NCBI GenBank assembly: GCA_027294815.1
Contig: JAPULP010000017.1
Span: forward strand, 1-10,579
From: Gemmatimonadota bacterium
GTDB taxonomy: Bacteria > Gemmatimonadota > Gemmatimonadetes > Gemmatimonadales > GWC2-71-9
Reading direction: 5' to 3'
Length of the DNA: 10,579 nucleotides
Shown: positions 1 through 6,049 of the stretch, piece after piece
Numbering within the stretch: position 1 is the first letter of the stretch
Layout: the number at the start of each line of letters is the position of its first letter
The notes under the pieces: model-generated
The model's database searches: none
Told to the model about the DNA's origin: nothing
What the model saw: the letters and a program-made list of their open reading frames with translations, nothing else
Made by a program: the position numbers and the translations under genes

Positions 1-1
1 T

Positions 2-496
2 GACACCGATTTCATTGGAACCGACGGACCGGGCGGCGGCAAATTCGATACGGCCGATGCCCTGGCTATTGCCGTCAAGAGCGAATGGGAGCGTCACACG
101 CCGGTGGATCGCACGCCCTTTACGGTTCTCACCGGAGGCGAACCGCTCCTGCAGCTAGACGCCCCACTGATCGCAGCTCTGCACGACCAAGATTTTGAGA
201 TCGCCATCGAGACGAACGGCACCCTCCCGGCGCCGGACGCCATCGATTGGGTTTGCGTCAGCCCAAAGGCAAGCGCCGATTTCGTACAACGATCGGGAGA
301 CGAGCTGAAAATCGTTTATCCGCAACCCGGAATGGATGTAGCAGATTTCGAGCGTTTCGGATTCAACCACTTTTTTCTTCAACCAATGGATGGCCCCGAC
401 ATCGTCCCGAACACAGAGCTAGTTGCGGAATACTGTGAAACACATCCGCAGTGGAAGATGAGCCTCCAAACGCACAAAATCTTTGGTTTGCCTTGA
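2..496 (+). CDS. queE: 7-carboxy-7-deazaguanine synthase QueE, 3' part
   Basis: This is the C-terminal part of a radical SAM enzyme that converts 6-carboxytetrahydropterin to 7-carboxy-7-deazaguanine in the preQ0/queuosine pathway, in the cytoplasm. The reading frame is open from the window edge. It begins DTDFIGTDGPGGGKF, which in the long QueE type directly follows the last cysteine of the 4Fe-4S motif; base 1 would be the last base of that Cys codon. Further QueE motifs are TGGEPLLQLD (SAM-binding GGEP, about nt 131-160), AIETNGT, WVCVSPKA, ELKIVYPQ, HFFLQPMDGP and the C-terminal SLQTHKIFGLP. The TGA stop is at 494-496. The N-terminus with the first cluster cysteines lies outside the window. 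Internal GTG 104 only looks like a start because of the truncation. The identification is very likely correct. Confidence 0.96.
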   Translation, partial: DTDFIGTDGPGGGKFDTADALAIAVKSEWERHTPVDRTPFTVLTGGEPLLQLDAPLIAALHDQDFEIAIETNGTLPAPDAIDWVCVSPKASADFVQRSGDELKIVYPQPGMDVADFERFGFNHFFLQPMDGPDIVPNTELVAEYCETHPQWKMSLQTHKIFGLP

Positions 497-609
497 CATC
501 CGCTCCCACCACATCGCATATCTGATCGCGGCTGGCCGTCCCTCAACACCGGAAGATCCTACTGCATCGAGAGTTCCGGATCACCAACAAGCACGCGTAT
601 GCAACACGT

Positions 610-1317
610 TTGGGCTTCGCCGTCACGACATGGGCGGTGCTGGCCGTGCCCACGTCGGTGGACGCACAGGGCGGCACTGGCGACTCCCAAAAAGTCCTCG
701 AGCCACGCGACATCGTATCCGTGATTGGCCCGGCGCTCTTGTACGCTCTCCCGGAAATCACCGGCATCAACAGAGACTCGGTCCTCTGCGTCCCATGCGA
801 TCCTTCATCCGTGCCCTTCTTCGATCGGTGGGTGATTGCGCACACCCGCCCGGCGTCGGGCACGGCCAGCGACCTCGTCCGTGCCACCCTCGGGGTGGTG
901 ACTTGGCTGGACCTCGCCGACGAGGGACCGCGGGGTCACGCCGGTATCGTGGCATCGGTCGAGTCGTACCTGTGGGCGGAGAGCACCGTGCATCTCGTAA
1001 AAGCGTTGGTGGGCCGCAAAAGGCCCGTGCTCTATACCGAATCGGGCATCGAGGTCGCGCACGTGATTTCCAACCAGAGGTCGTGGCCGTCGGGTCACGC
1101 GGCCACCGCCGCGGCTCTCGCCACCAGTTATTGCCTAACCCTTCGTGACCTCTCAGCCAATCGCACGGTCGATTGGCGGTGCTGGTTAGCAACTGCGGGC
1201 GCCGCCGCGGTGGGCCTATTTCGCATGGCAGCCGCCAAGCACTTCCCGTCCGACGTGCTCAGTGGCTGGGCCGCCGGTGTAGGAACGGCGTTTGCCGTAC
1301 ACGCCATCAAGTTTTAA
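610..1317 (+). CDS. Exported PAP2-superfamily phosphatase
   Basis: This 235-residue protein belongs to the PAP2 (type 2 phosphatidic acid phosphatase, vanadium haloperoxidase-fold) superfamily, which removes phosphate from lipids or other phosphoesters, usually at the membrane or in the periplasm. All three signature blocks are visible: KALVGRKRP at residues 131-139 (K-x6-RP), PSGH at 160-163 with the catalytic His, and R205-x5-H211-x3-D215 in FRMAAAKHFPSD. The Ser that usually precedes this Arg is Phe here. Residues 1-20 (ending SVDAQ) look like a Sec signal peptide, so the mature protein is probably exported. The start is uncertain: the frame is open back to 526 but contains no ATG or GTG upstream, so TTG 610 is used, and no clear ribosome-binding site precedes it. 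The real start could lie slightly upstream at a CTG. The physiological substrate cannot be told. It sits 113 bp after queE and is not obviously in its pathway. Confidence 0.92.
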   Translation: MGFAVTTWAVLAVPTSVDAQGGTGDSQKVLEPRDIVSVIGPALLYALPEITGINRDSVLCVPCDPSSVPFFDRWVIAHTRPASGTASDLVRATLGVVTWLDLADEGPRGHAGIVASVESYLWAESTVHLVKALVGRKRPVLYTESGIEVAHVISNQRSWPSGHAATAAALATSYCLTLRDLSANRTVDWRCWLATAGAAAVGLFRMAAAKHFPSDVLSGWAAGVGTAFAVHAIKF

Positions 1318-1467
1318 ACCCTCACCTCGGAGGGGATCATCGCACAGGTCAACGTTGGAAAGGGCGCGTGGTTGGACCAATAGAAGACGGCAACCAGCGC
1401 ATACCCCCCCACCGCGTTATTCTTCTCCCTCCACTCTTCCAAATCCACTGCTGGTAGACCGGTCACA

Positions 1468-3393
1468 ATGACACAAACCGTCGAACGCCATGAATTTCAG
1501 GCCGAGGTGAAGCAACTCCTCGACCTCTTGGTGCACTCGCTCTATTCGCACAAAGACATTTTCCTCCGGGAACTGATCTCGAACGCCTCCGACGCATTGG
1601 ACAAGCTCGAGTTTGAGGGCCTAACGAATCCGGACCTCCTCCCGAGTGAAGAGTTTCACATTCGTCTCGAGACCGAACCGAACGCGAGAATACTGATGGT
1701 GTCCGATAATGGGATCGGCATGCGCCGGGACGAACTCGTGGAGCAACTTGGCACGATTGCGCACTCCGGAACGTCGGACTTCCTCGAAGCCATTGGCAAG
1801 AGCAAGGACCAGGAGCTTTCGCTCGATCTGATCGGCCAGTTCGGCGTGGGTTTTTACTCGAGCTTCATGGTGGCGAACAAAGTCACGGTCATCACCCGGC
1901 GCGCGGGCGAAGACACGGCACACAAGTGGGAATCCACGGGAGAAGGAGCTTACACCCTAGAAGAAACGGAACGTCCTTCGAATGGCACGACCGTCATCTT
2001 GCACCTCAAGCCCGTCGACCAAGAGAACGGCATTCAGGACTACACCGCCGAGTGGGTGCTCAAGGATATCGTCAGACACCATTCAGACTTCGTCGGCTAC
2101 CCCATCAAGATGATGACGGAGCGGGAAGAAGCCGGAGCGGAGGGCGAACCGTCCCAAAAGATCACTACCGACGAAACCGTGAACTCGATGAAGGCCATCT
2201 GGAGCCGGCCGTCGGAAGAGGTCACCGACGAGGAATTCAACGAATTTTACAAGCACATCACTCACGATTGGTCCGACCCGGCCCGGCGAATCTCCGTTCG
2301 CATGGAGGGGGCTGTCGAAGCCCGTGCATTGCTCTACATCCCTTCCCAGGCACCTTTCGATCTCTACCACCGCGAGATGTCCTACCGCGGGTTGCAGCTG
2401 TACATCAAACGCGTGTTCATCATGGACAAGTGTGAAGACTTGATGCCGCAGCACCTGCGGTTCGTAAAAGGGGTCGTCGACTCAGAGGACCTGTCCCTGA
2501 ACGTGTCCCGTGAGATCTTGCAGCAAGATCGAAAGATTGCCGCAATCAGAAAATTTCTGGTCAAAAAAGTCATGGAGGAGTTGGGACGGTTTCACCGCGC
2601 TGATTCGGACGGGTACGAGAAGTTCTGGCTCCAGTTCGGACCGGTAGTGAAGGAAGGATTGCTCGGGACCGAGAAACGCGAGCCAATTCTCGAGCTCATG
2701 TTGTGTCACACCACGCGTGACGAACACGAGTTCACGACCGTGGCAGACTACGTCGCGCGCATGCCCGCCGACCAAGACGCAATCTATTACCTGACAGGCC
2801 CCGCCACGGAGGTTGCACGCCAATCCCCGCAACTGGAAGTGTTCCTACAAAAAGGCCATGAAGTATTGCTGTTGACCGATCGAGTGGACGAGATCTGGCT
2901 GCAGAACCCGCCACCGTACGGCGACAAGCAGTGGAAGTCTGTAGGCCGCGGCAGTGTCGAGCTGGGAAGTGAGGAAGAACGCAAGAACGCGGAGGAAGAA
3001 CTGCAATCCAAGTCGGCCGACTTCAAGGGCCTGACGGCACTCTTCCAACAGCTGCTGAATGAAGACCTAAAGGAAGTACGGATGACCAACCGCTTGACCA
3101 CTTCACCCGCGTGTCTCGTCGGTGAAGAGCACGACCTACCGCCCCAGATGGTAGAGGTGCTGCGGCAAGCGGGACAAGACGTTCCGAAGGTCAAGCGCAT
3201 TCTCGAACTGAATCCTCACCACTCCGTACTGCAAAAACTGCTCACACGCTTTCAAGATGACGAACACGACTCGATCGTACGCGACTACGCCGAGCTGATT
3301 TACGGGCAAGCGTTGCTAGCGGAAGGAGGACAGCCATCGGACGCCGCCGCCTTCAGCAAGAAGCTCGCTGACCTAATGGAGAAGGGATTGTAG
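1468..3393 (+). CDS. htpG: Molecular chaperone HtpG (bacterial Hsp90)
   Basis: This is the full-length, 641-residue ATP-dependent Hsp90 chaperone of the cytoplasm, which acts as a dimer in folding and remodelling clients, usually with DnaK. The N-terminal GHKL ATPase domain (about 1-215) has LRELISNASDALDKL with catalytic Glu35 and Asn39, SDNGIGM with nucleotide-binding Asp80, and GQFGVGFYSSF at 123-133. The middle domain (about 230-500) has GVVDSEDLSLNVSRE with Arg348, the residue that contacts the ATP gamma-phosphate. The C-terminal dimerisation domain has RLTTSPACLV at 542-551. It ends LADLMEKGL without the eukaryotic MEEVD tail, as expected for bacteria, and the length is normal for the family. 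The ATG at 1468 is followed directly by the conserved TVERHEFQAEVKQLL start; the ribosome-binding site is weak. No CIRCE element is visible in the 150 bp upstream. Transcription converges on the zinc-ribbon gene downstream. Confidence 0.99.
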   Translation: MTQTVERHEFQAEVKQLLDLLVHSLYSHKDIFLRELISNASDALDKLEFEGLTNPDLLPSEEFHIRLETEPNARILMVSDNGIGMRRDELVEQLGTIAHSGTSDFLEAIGKSKDQELSLDLIGQFGVGFYSSFMVANKVTVITRRAGEDTAHKWESTGEGAYTLEETERPSNGTTVILHLKPVDQENGIQDYTAEWVLKDIVRHHSDFVGYPIKMMTEREEAGAEGEPSQKITTDETVNSMKAIWSRPSEEVTDEEFNEFYKHITHDWSDPARRISVRMEGAVEARALLYIPSQAPFDLYHREMSYRGLQLYIKRVFIMDKCEDLMPQHLRFVKGVVDSEDLSLNVSREILQQDRKIAAIRKFLVKKVMEELGRFHRADSDGYEKFWLQFGPVVKEGLLGTEKREPILELMLCHTTRDEHEFTTVADYVARMPADQDAIYYLTGPATEVARQSPQLEVFLQKGHEVLLLTDRVDEIWLQNPPPYGDKQWKSVGRGSVELGSEEERKNAEEELQSKSADFKGLTALFQQLLNEDLKEVRMTNRLTTSPACLVGEEHDLPPQMVEVLRQAGQDVPKVKRILELNPHHSVLQKLLTRFQDDEHDSIVRDYAELIYGQALLAEGGQPSDAAAFSKKLADLMEKGL

Positions 3394-3398
3394 GCAAC

Positions 3399-3426
3399 AA
3401 AAAGGGCCGCGGAAATTCCACGGCCC
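3399..3426 (-). terminator. Intrinsic terminator of the rpsU/zinc-ribbon unit
   Basis: A 9-bp stem (3404-3412 with 3418-3426, one mismatch) with a 5-nt loop is flanked on the left by five A residues (3399-3403). Read on the - strand this is a GC-rich hairpin followed directly by TTTTT, the classical rho-independent form, 24 bp past the stop of the zinc-ribbon gene. On the + strand the hairpin follows the htpG stop by about 10 bp but has no T-tract, so it can only be a weak terminator for htpG. Confidence 0.85.
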
Positions 3427-3449
3427 GTCGGACGGTCAATGCCGAGGAT

Positions 3450-3755
3450 CTAGGAGGCCGATGCCTTTGCCACCTCTTGAGCCGGCTTGTCCCAAATCGA
3501 AGTGGAGACCGGCCGCTTGATTTCGCGGACGCCAAAACCGCAAGACTCACAACCCGTCTTCTCACCCCACGGCCCTGCGCCGCATTCCGGGCACGACGGA
3601 CGACGCGTCTGTACCGGCCGTTTGAAACACCCGTTCTGGCATCGCTCCCACAACATCCCGTTCCCGTCACTGTTCATCACGAGCGGGCCGCCACACTCAC
3701 ACTTCGGCTCGGCCGCGTCAAGCATGGGACCTTTAGACCAATTTCTCGTACTCAT
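3450..3755 (-). CDS. Double zinc-ribbon protein
   Basis: This is a 101-residue cytoplasmic protein with eight cysteines arranged as two four-cysteine zinc ribbons: C19-x-C21 with C39-x3-C43, and C55-x2-C58 with C69-x2-C72. The first half (CECGGPLVMNSDG...RCQNGC) resembles the C4 zinc fingers at the end of type IA topoisomerases, and the second (CPECGAG...CESCGFG) is a rubredoxin-like knuckle pair, so binding of nucleic acid or protein is plausible but not shown. There is no signal peptide or membrane segment. The start is well supported: GAGGAGG (complement of 3760-3766) lies 4 nt before ATG 3755. It follows rpsU on the same strand with a 108-bp gap that contains no clear promoter or terminator, so cotranscription is likely. 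A terminator follows its stop. I do not recognise a named family; the function is unknown. Confidence 0.86.
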   Translation of the reverse strand: MSTRNWSKGPMLDAAEPKCECGGPLVMNSDGNGMLWERCQNGCFKRPVQTRRPSCPECGAGPWGEKTGCESCGFGVREIKRPVSTSIWDKPAQEVAKASAS

Positions 3756-3759
3756 TCTT

Positions 3760-3766
3760 CCTCCTC
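3760..3766 (-). promoter_or_regulatory. Strong ribosome-binding site of the zinc-ribbon gene
   Basis: On the - strand the complement reads GAGGAGG, a near-perfect anti-16S match, followed by AAGA and then the ATG. This is the strongest Shine-Dalgarno sequence in the window. It fixes the start codon and suggests efficient translation of the small zinc-ribbon protein. Confidence 0.85.
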
Positions 3767-3863
3767 GGCATCGGGAGCCCGCACGCGATCGCGTCTTTGG
3801 CGCGCGTCGTCCAACTCAACAACAGGCTTGACCGAAAAAACGGGAATGTTCTCGGAATGGGGG

Positions 3864-4067
3864 TTACCTGGCTCGGCTCGCGCGACGCTGGTCGGAGCGA
3901 CGCCGCCGCCGCGCCGCGGCTTGTTTGAGCCGTTTGGCGGTGCTTGGCTTCGTGTAGTATCGCTTCTTGCGTAGTTCCTTGAGGACCCCGGACCGTTGGA
4001 CCTTTCGGCGGAATGCCTTCACAGCCCACTCGACACTATCTTTTTCTTCGATCTTGATTTCGGTCAT
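3864..4067 (-). CDS. rpsU: 30S ribosomal protein bS21
   Basis: This 67-residue basic protein matches bS21 from end to end: a short beta start (MTEIKIEEKDSVEWAVKAF), the RRKVQRSGVLKELRKKRYYTKPSTAKR core, and a C-terminal tail made almost entirely of Arg, Lys and Ala. bS21 sits on the 30S platform near the 3' end of 16S rRNA and helps initiation by base-pairing with mRNA. The length is typical. ATG 4067 is fixed by an in-frame TGA directly before it. The Shine-Dalgarno sequence is poor (GGA about 8 nt upstream; AAGGA lies about 18 nt upstream), unlike the next gene. The gene is not next to dnaG/rpoD as in enterobacteria; it is followed by a zinc-ribbon gene. A promoter and a leader terminator lie upstream. 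Confidence 0.93.
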   Translation of the reverse strand: MTEIKIEEKDSVEWAVKAFRRKVQRSGVLKELRKKRYYTKPSTAKRLKQAAARRRRRSDQRRASRAR

Positions 4068-4100
4068 TCAGCGTCCGATGTATGTCCTTGAACTGGCCTC

Positions 4101-4124
4101 GGGCCGACAAAAAAGGACCGGCCC
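4101..4124 (-). promoter_or_regulatory. Hairpin competing with the rpsU leader terminator
   Basis: GGGCCG at 4101-4106 is fully complementary to CGGCCC at 4119-4124, which forms part of the 3' arm of the leader terminator as read on the - strand. The 12-nt loop holds the U-tract. The two hairpins cannot form together, so this is a possible readthrough conformation. A further short stem, GGCC/GGCC at 4095-4098 with 4102-4105, is also possible. The complementarity is visible in the sequence; the regulatory role is inference. Confidence 0.4.
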
Positions 4125-4137
4125 TCTGGCCAAGTCC
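4109..4137 (-). terminator. Intrinsic terminator or attenuator in the rpsU leader
   Basis: Read on the - strand, GGAC-TT-GGCC, an AGAG loop, then GGCC-G-GTCC form an 8-bp stem with a small internal asymmetry, followed at once by TTTTTT (complement of 4114-4109). This is a textbook rho-independent terminator. It lies 41 bp upstream of the rpsU ATG and about 50 bp downstream of a good - strand promoter, so it either attenuates rpsU or ends a separate RNA of about 70 nt. Confidence 0.82.
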
Positions 4138-4355
4138 GATCCCGCCCCCCCGCCGGCACCACTCACGCCGCGCCCCGCGCGCCGAAGTTTACCCACCCAA
4201 GATCAATCTGTCAAACGACATACGGCGCCTGAGGGGTCATTCCAACCCAGCCCGAGCCCATGTGAAGCCCCGCGGAGCCCACCCAGGGTGAAAATTTGGG
4301 CAGTCAGACCGCTGAGAGATGACGCAACCGTAACGGAGGCAAAGACTTGAGGGAA
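4138..4355. other. Non-coding divergent regulatory region
   Basis: The 356 bp between the rpsU start (4067) and the Crp-family gene (4424) carry no gene I can support. The part next to rpsU, up to about 4180, is extremely GC-rich, with G-tracts on the - strand, and would be the transcribed leader. Between the two -35 boxes (4214 and 4356) lie short symmetric elements: CACCCAGGGTG at 4280-4290, a near-palindrome around CCGCGG at 4267-4278, and CCCATGTGA at 4257-4265, which recurs at 4402-4410. These are operator candidates only. I compared the region with 6S, SRP, tmRNA, RNase P and common riboswitch signatures and found no match. Confidence 0.5.
4186..4214 (-). promoter_or_regulatory. Sigma70-type promoter for the rpsU unit
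   Basis: On the - strand there is a perfect -35 box TTGACA (complement of 4209-4214), a 17-bp spacer (4208-4192) and TAAACT (complement of 4186-4191) as a -10 box with four of six consensus bases. Transcription would start near 4179 and give rpsU a leader of about 112 nt containing the terminator at 4137-4109. Confidence 0.75.
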
Positions 4356-4384
4356 TTGACAGCAAGCCCCGATACCGCTAATCT
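4356..4384 (+). promoter_or_regulatory. Sigma70-type promoter for the Crp-family gene
   Basis: A perfect -35 box TTGACA (4356-4361) is separated by 17 bp from TAATCT (4379-4384), a weak -10 box. A start near 4391 would give a leader of about 33 nt before ATG 4424. The weak -10 is what one would expect if the promoter is assisted or autoregulated, but that is inference. Confidence 0.65.
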
Positions 4385-4423
4385 AGTGCATCCTGGGCTT
4401 TCCCATGTGAGGAAGAAAGGCCA

Positions 4424-5170
4424 ATGGCCGTGTCGGGCTCTCTCCGCAGCATCCCCCTGTTCTCGCACCTTCGCGAGCAGGATGTAGCACGTATCGCTCA
4501 CTTCGCCAGGGAACGGTCCTACCCCAAGAACAGCGTGATCGTGTTCGAGGAGGACCCAGGAGACTCGCTCTACGTCGTGCTGACCGGACAGGTGAAGGTC
4601 GTGCTGATTGGGGAGGACGGCCGTGAAGTCATCCTCTCAACCCCCAGCAAGGGCGATTTCTTCGGGGAAATGTCCCTCATCGACGACCAACCGCGCTCGG
4701 CGCACGTCATCGCGATGGAAGACTCGCAACTCTTGGTCCTGAGACGCGAAGACTTTCATCAGTGCCTCAGTGAAATGCCCGGTATCGCCATCGGCTTGCT
4801 GCGCGCCATGTGCAAACGGCTCCGCCAAGCCGACAACAAGATCGGGGGCCTCGTTCTGCTGGACGTTCCGGGCCGTGTGGCTCGCCTGCTCCTCGAGTTG
4901 GCCGACGAGACCGATGGGGAGCACATCACGAAGCGAATCACGCACCACCTCATTGCGCAGATGATCGGCTCGAGCCGTGAAACGGTCTCTCGAACGATGC
5001 GAAACCTGGTCGACCAAGAGCTCATCGAGGTTTCCCGTTCCAGAATCCGACTCTGCGATCGTAACGCGCTGGAAGACGCGGCTGGTCGTGACACGATGGG
5101 ACCGGCACAACGATTCCACTATGACGGCGCAAACGATCGGCGTAAGCAGGACGGACACGCCCGCCGGTAG
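4424..5170 (+). CDS. Crp/Fnr-family transcriptional regulator
   Basis: This is a 248-residue cytoplasmic regulator. The N-terminal cyclic-nucleotide-binding jelly roll (about 8-125) includes LYVVLTGQVKVVL and a phosphate-binding cassette, GEMSLIDDQPRSA at 81-93, with Glu82, Arg91 and Ser92 where cAMP-binding CRPs have them. The dimerisation helix spans about 118-140. The C-terminal winged helix has GRVARLLLELA at 150-160, the recognition helix-turn-helix LIAQMIGSSRETVSRTMRNL at 176-195, and the wing ELIEVSRSRIRL. There is no FNR-type N-terminal cysteine cluster, so oxygen sensing through Fe-S is unlikely and a cyclic-nucleotide ligand is plausible. About 30 polar residues after 218 extend past the usual end of the family. 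ATG 4424 has AAAGG 4 nt upstream. It is divergent from rpsU, and the shared upstream region may hold its operator. Confidence 0.96.
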   Translation: MAVSGSLRSIPLFSHLREQDVARIAHFARERSYPKNSVIVFEEDPGDSLYVVLTGQVKVVLIGEDGREVILSTPSKGDFFGEMSLIDDQPRSAHVIAMEDSQLLVLRREDFHQCLSEMPGIAIGLLRAMCKRLRQADNKIGGLVLLDVPGRVARLLLELADETDGEHITKRITHHLIAQMIGSSRETVSRTMRNLVDQELIEVSRSRIRLCDRNALEDAAGRDTMGPAQRFHYDGANDRRKQDGHARR

Positions 5171-5261
5171 ACAACCACAACATCACATCCCTTCCTCCGC
5201 ATCAGTCCGGCAAGCCGGAATGGTCGGTAGTCACGTTTCCAAGTAAAGAAACGGATTCGGT

Positions 5262-5909
5262 ATGACCACGAACCGGATGGTACGACTCGGCAGCCTGTTC
5301 CTACTGCTCGCGGTGGTCGCGCTCGACGCGGACGCCCAGGAGAACGACCGCGCATTGGAAGGCGTGTGGTCTGCGGAACGATATGTGTTGCGCGACGGGC
5401 CCACACATCAGGTGTCAGGCAGAATTTTCTTCTCCGGCAACGAGTGGACCGTGCTGTTTTTTGTGTTGGATCCAAATGGGAATCCCAGAAGGGGCTCAGG
5501 TGAGGGCGGGACCTTCACCCTTCGGGGGAATGATTTGGTCTTTTCTCACCTGTTTCACCTGTCCGCCGGCGACGAGATGGATGGTCTCCCCGCCAGTCCG
5601 TTGCGCTTGGAGACGCACAGCGCGGCGGAACCACAGGCGGAAGCAAGTACGATCCTCCTGAACCGAGATCGATTGACGATTTTCTTCCCGAGTGGGAATA
5701 GGATGGAGTTCTCGCGAGTAGGCGGTATGGAGTTGGCGGTTCAGTGGGGTGTGGGGTGTCGGGTGTGGGGTGTGGGGTGTGGGGTGTCGGGTGTCGGGTG
5801 TCGGGTGTCGGGTGTGAGGTGGTGGGGCTACTCCTTTCTGTATCCTCTGTGGTTAGTCGACTGCCGGAAGTGTCCGAGAAAGTGGACGGTCGGCACTTTG
5901 GTCAAATGA
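5262..5909 (+). CDS. Exported protein of unknown function with repeat-derived C-terminus
   Basis: This is a 215-residue protein. Residues 1-25 (MTTNRMVRLG..LDADA) look like a Sec signal peptide with cleavage before QEND. The mature part (about 26-160) is rich in beta-type stretches (LEGVWSAERYVL, GRIFFSGNEWTVLFFVLD, GEGGTFTLRGNDLVFSHLF, ILLNRDRLTIFFPSGNRMEFSRV), consistent with a lipocalin-like barrel; no named family is recognised. From residue 161 (Gln) onward the frame runs through a 7-bp tandem repeat and encodes heptapeptides of the type WGVGCRV/SGVGCRV, then an unrelated tail to 215. This C-terminus is probably not ancestral: the original stop seems to have been lost when the repeat arose. 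The start could be ATG 5262 or ATG 5277; neither has a strong ribosome-binding site. Confidence 0.72.
   Translation: MTTNRMVRLGSLFLLLAVVALDADAQENDRALEGVWSAERYVLRDGPTHQVSGRIFFSGNEWTVLFFVLDPNGNPRRGSGEGGTFTLRGNDLVFSHLFHLSAGDEMDGLPASPLRLETHSAAEPQAEASTILLNRDRLTIFFPSGNRMEFSRVGGMELAVQWGVGCRVWGVGCGVSGVGCRVSGVRWWGYSFLYPLWLVDCRKCPRKWTVGTLVK
5744..5820 (+). repeat. Heptanucleotide tandem repeat, 11 copies
   Basis: There are eleven contiguous 7-bp units: GTGGGGT x2, GTCGGGT, GTGGGGT x3, GTCGGGT x4, and a final GTGAGGT. The grouping of the two variants suggests slipped-strand expansion of subsets. The unit length is not a multiple of three, and no unit but the last contains a stop in any frame, so all three + frames read the same heptapeptide at different phases. 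The G-tracts every 7 nt could form a G-quadruplex on this strand. The tract lies at the 3' end of the gene at 5262. Confidence 0.95.
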
Positions 5910-6049
5910 CCCTTACTTCCCTAACATGGTGATTTACAGTGACTTAAGGTGCCTGGGAACCGGATGGCACCGAGGTTGCGTTTTGCAGGGTAGAAGCCGC
6001 CGAGCTGACCGCGAGGTCGCCGCGGCATGACAATAGAAAGGACAGAAAA
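5910..6049 (+). other. Intergenic region with two small inverted repeats
   Basis: This 140-bp gap precedes the small exported-protein gene. GGTCA-AA-TGACC (5900-5911) overlaps the preceding stop codon. GGTGCC (5948-5953) and GGCACC (5966-5971) form a perfect 6-bp stem with a 12-nt loop but no T-tract. A possible -10 box (TAACAT at 5922-5927) has only a poor -35 partner (TTGGTC). I do not assign a promoter here. Confidence 0.35.
6037..6042 (+). promoter_or_regulatory. Ribosome-binding site of the small exported protein
   Basis: AAAGGA lies 7 nt before ATG 6050, a good Shine-Dalgarno sequence at the usual spacing. It settles the start of a short gene that could otherwise be doubted. Confidence 0.8.

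Noticed and set aside
483..1148. 221-residue + strand ORF overlapping the PAP2 gene
   Set aside because: It is Arg/Gly/Pro-rich shadow translation of the PAP2 gene, whose frame carries all three PAP2 motifs.
1340..1467. Heat-shock promoter or CIRCE element for htpG
   Set aside because: I found no paired -35/-10 boxes at acceptable spacing and no TTAGCACTC/GAGTGCTAA inverted repeat; TTGGACCAA at 1372-1380 is too short to interpret.
3840..3863. Terminator right after rpsU
   Set aside because: A run of six T residues exists on the - strand, but the bases before it form a direct repeat (GGAATG twice), not a hairpin.
3733..4029. 98-residue - strand ORF over rpsU
   Set aside because: It overlaps the well-supported bS21 frame and has no recognisable features.
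4300..4350. TPP or c-di-GMP riboswitch-like words (CTGAGAGATG, GACGCAA)
   Set aside because: Only isolated words match; the remaining conserved cores and stems of both riboswitch classes are missing.
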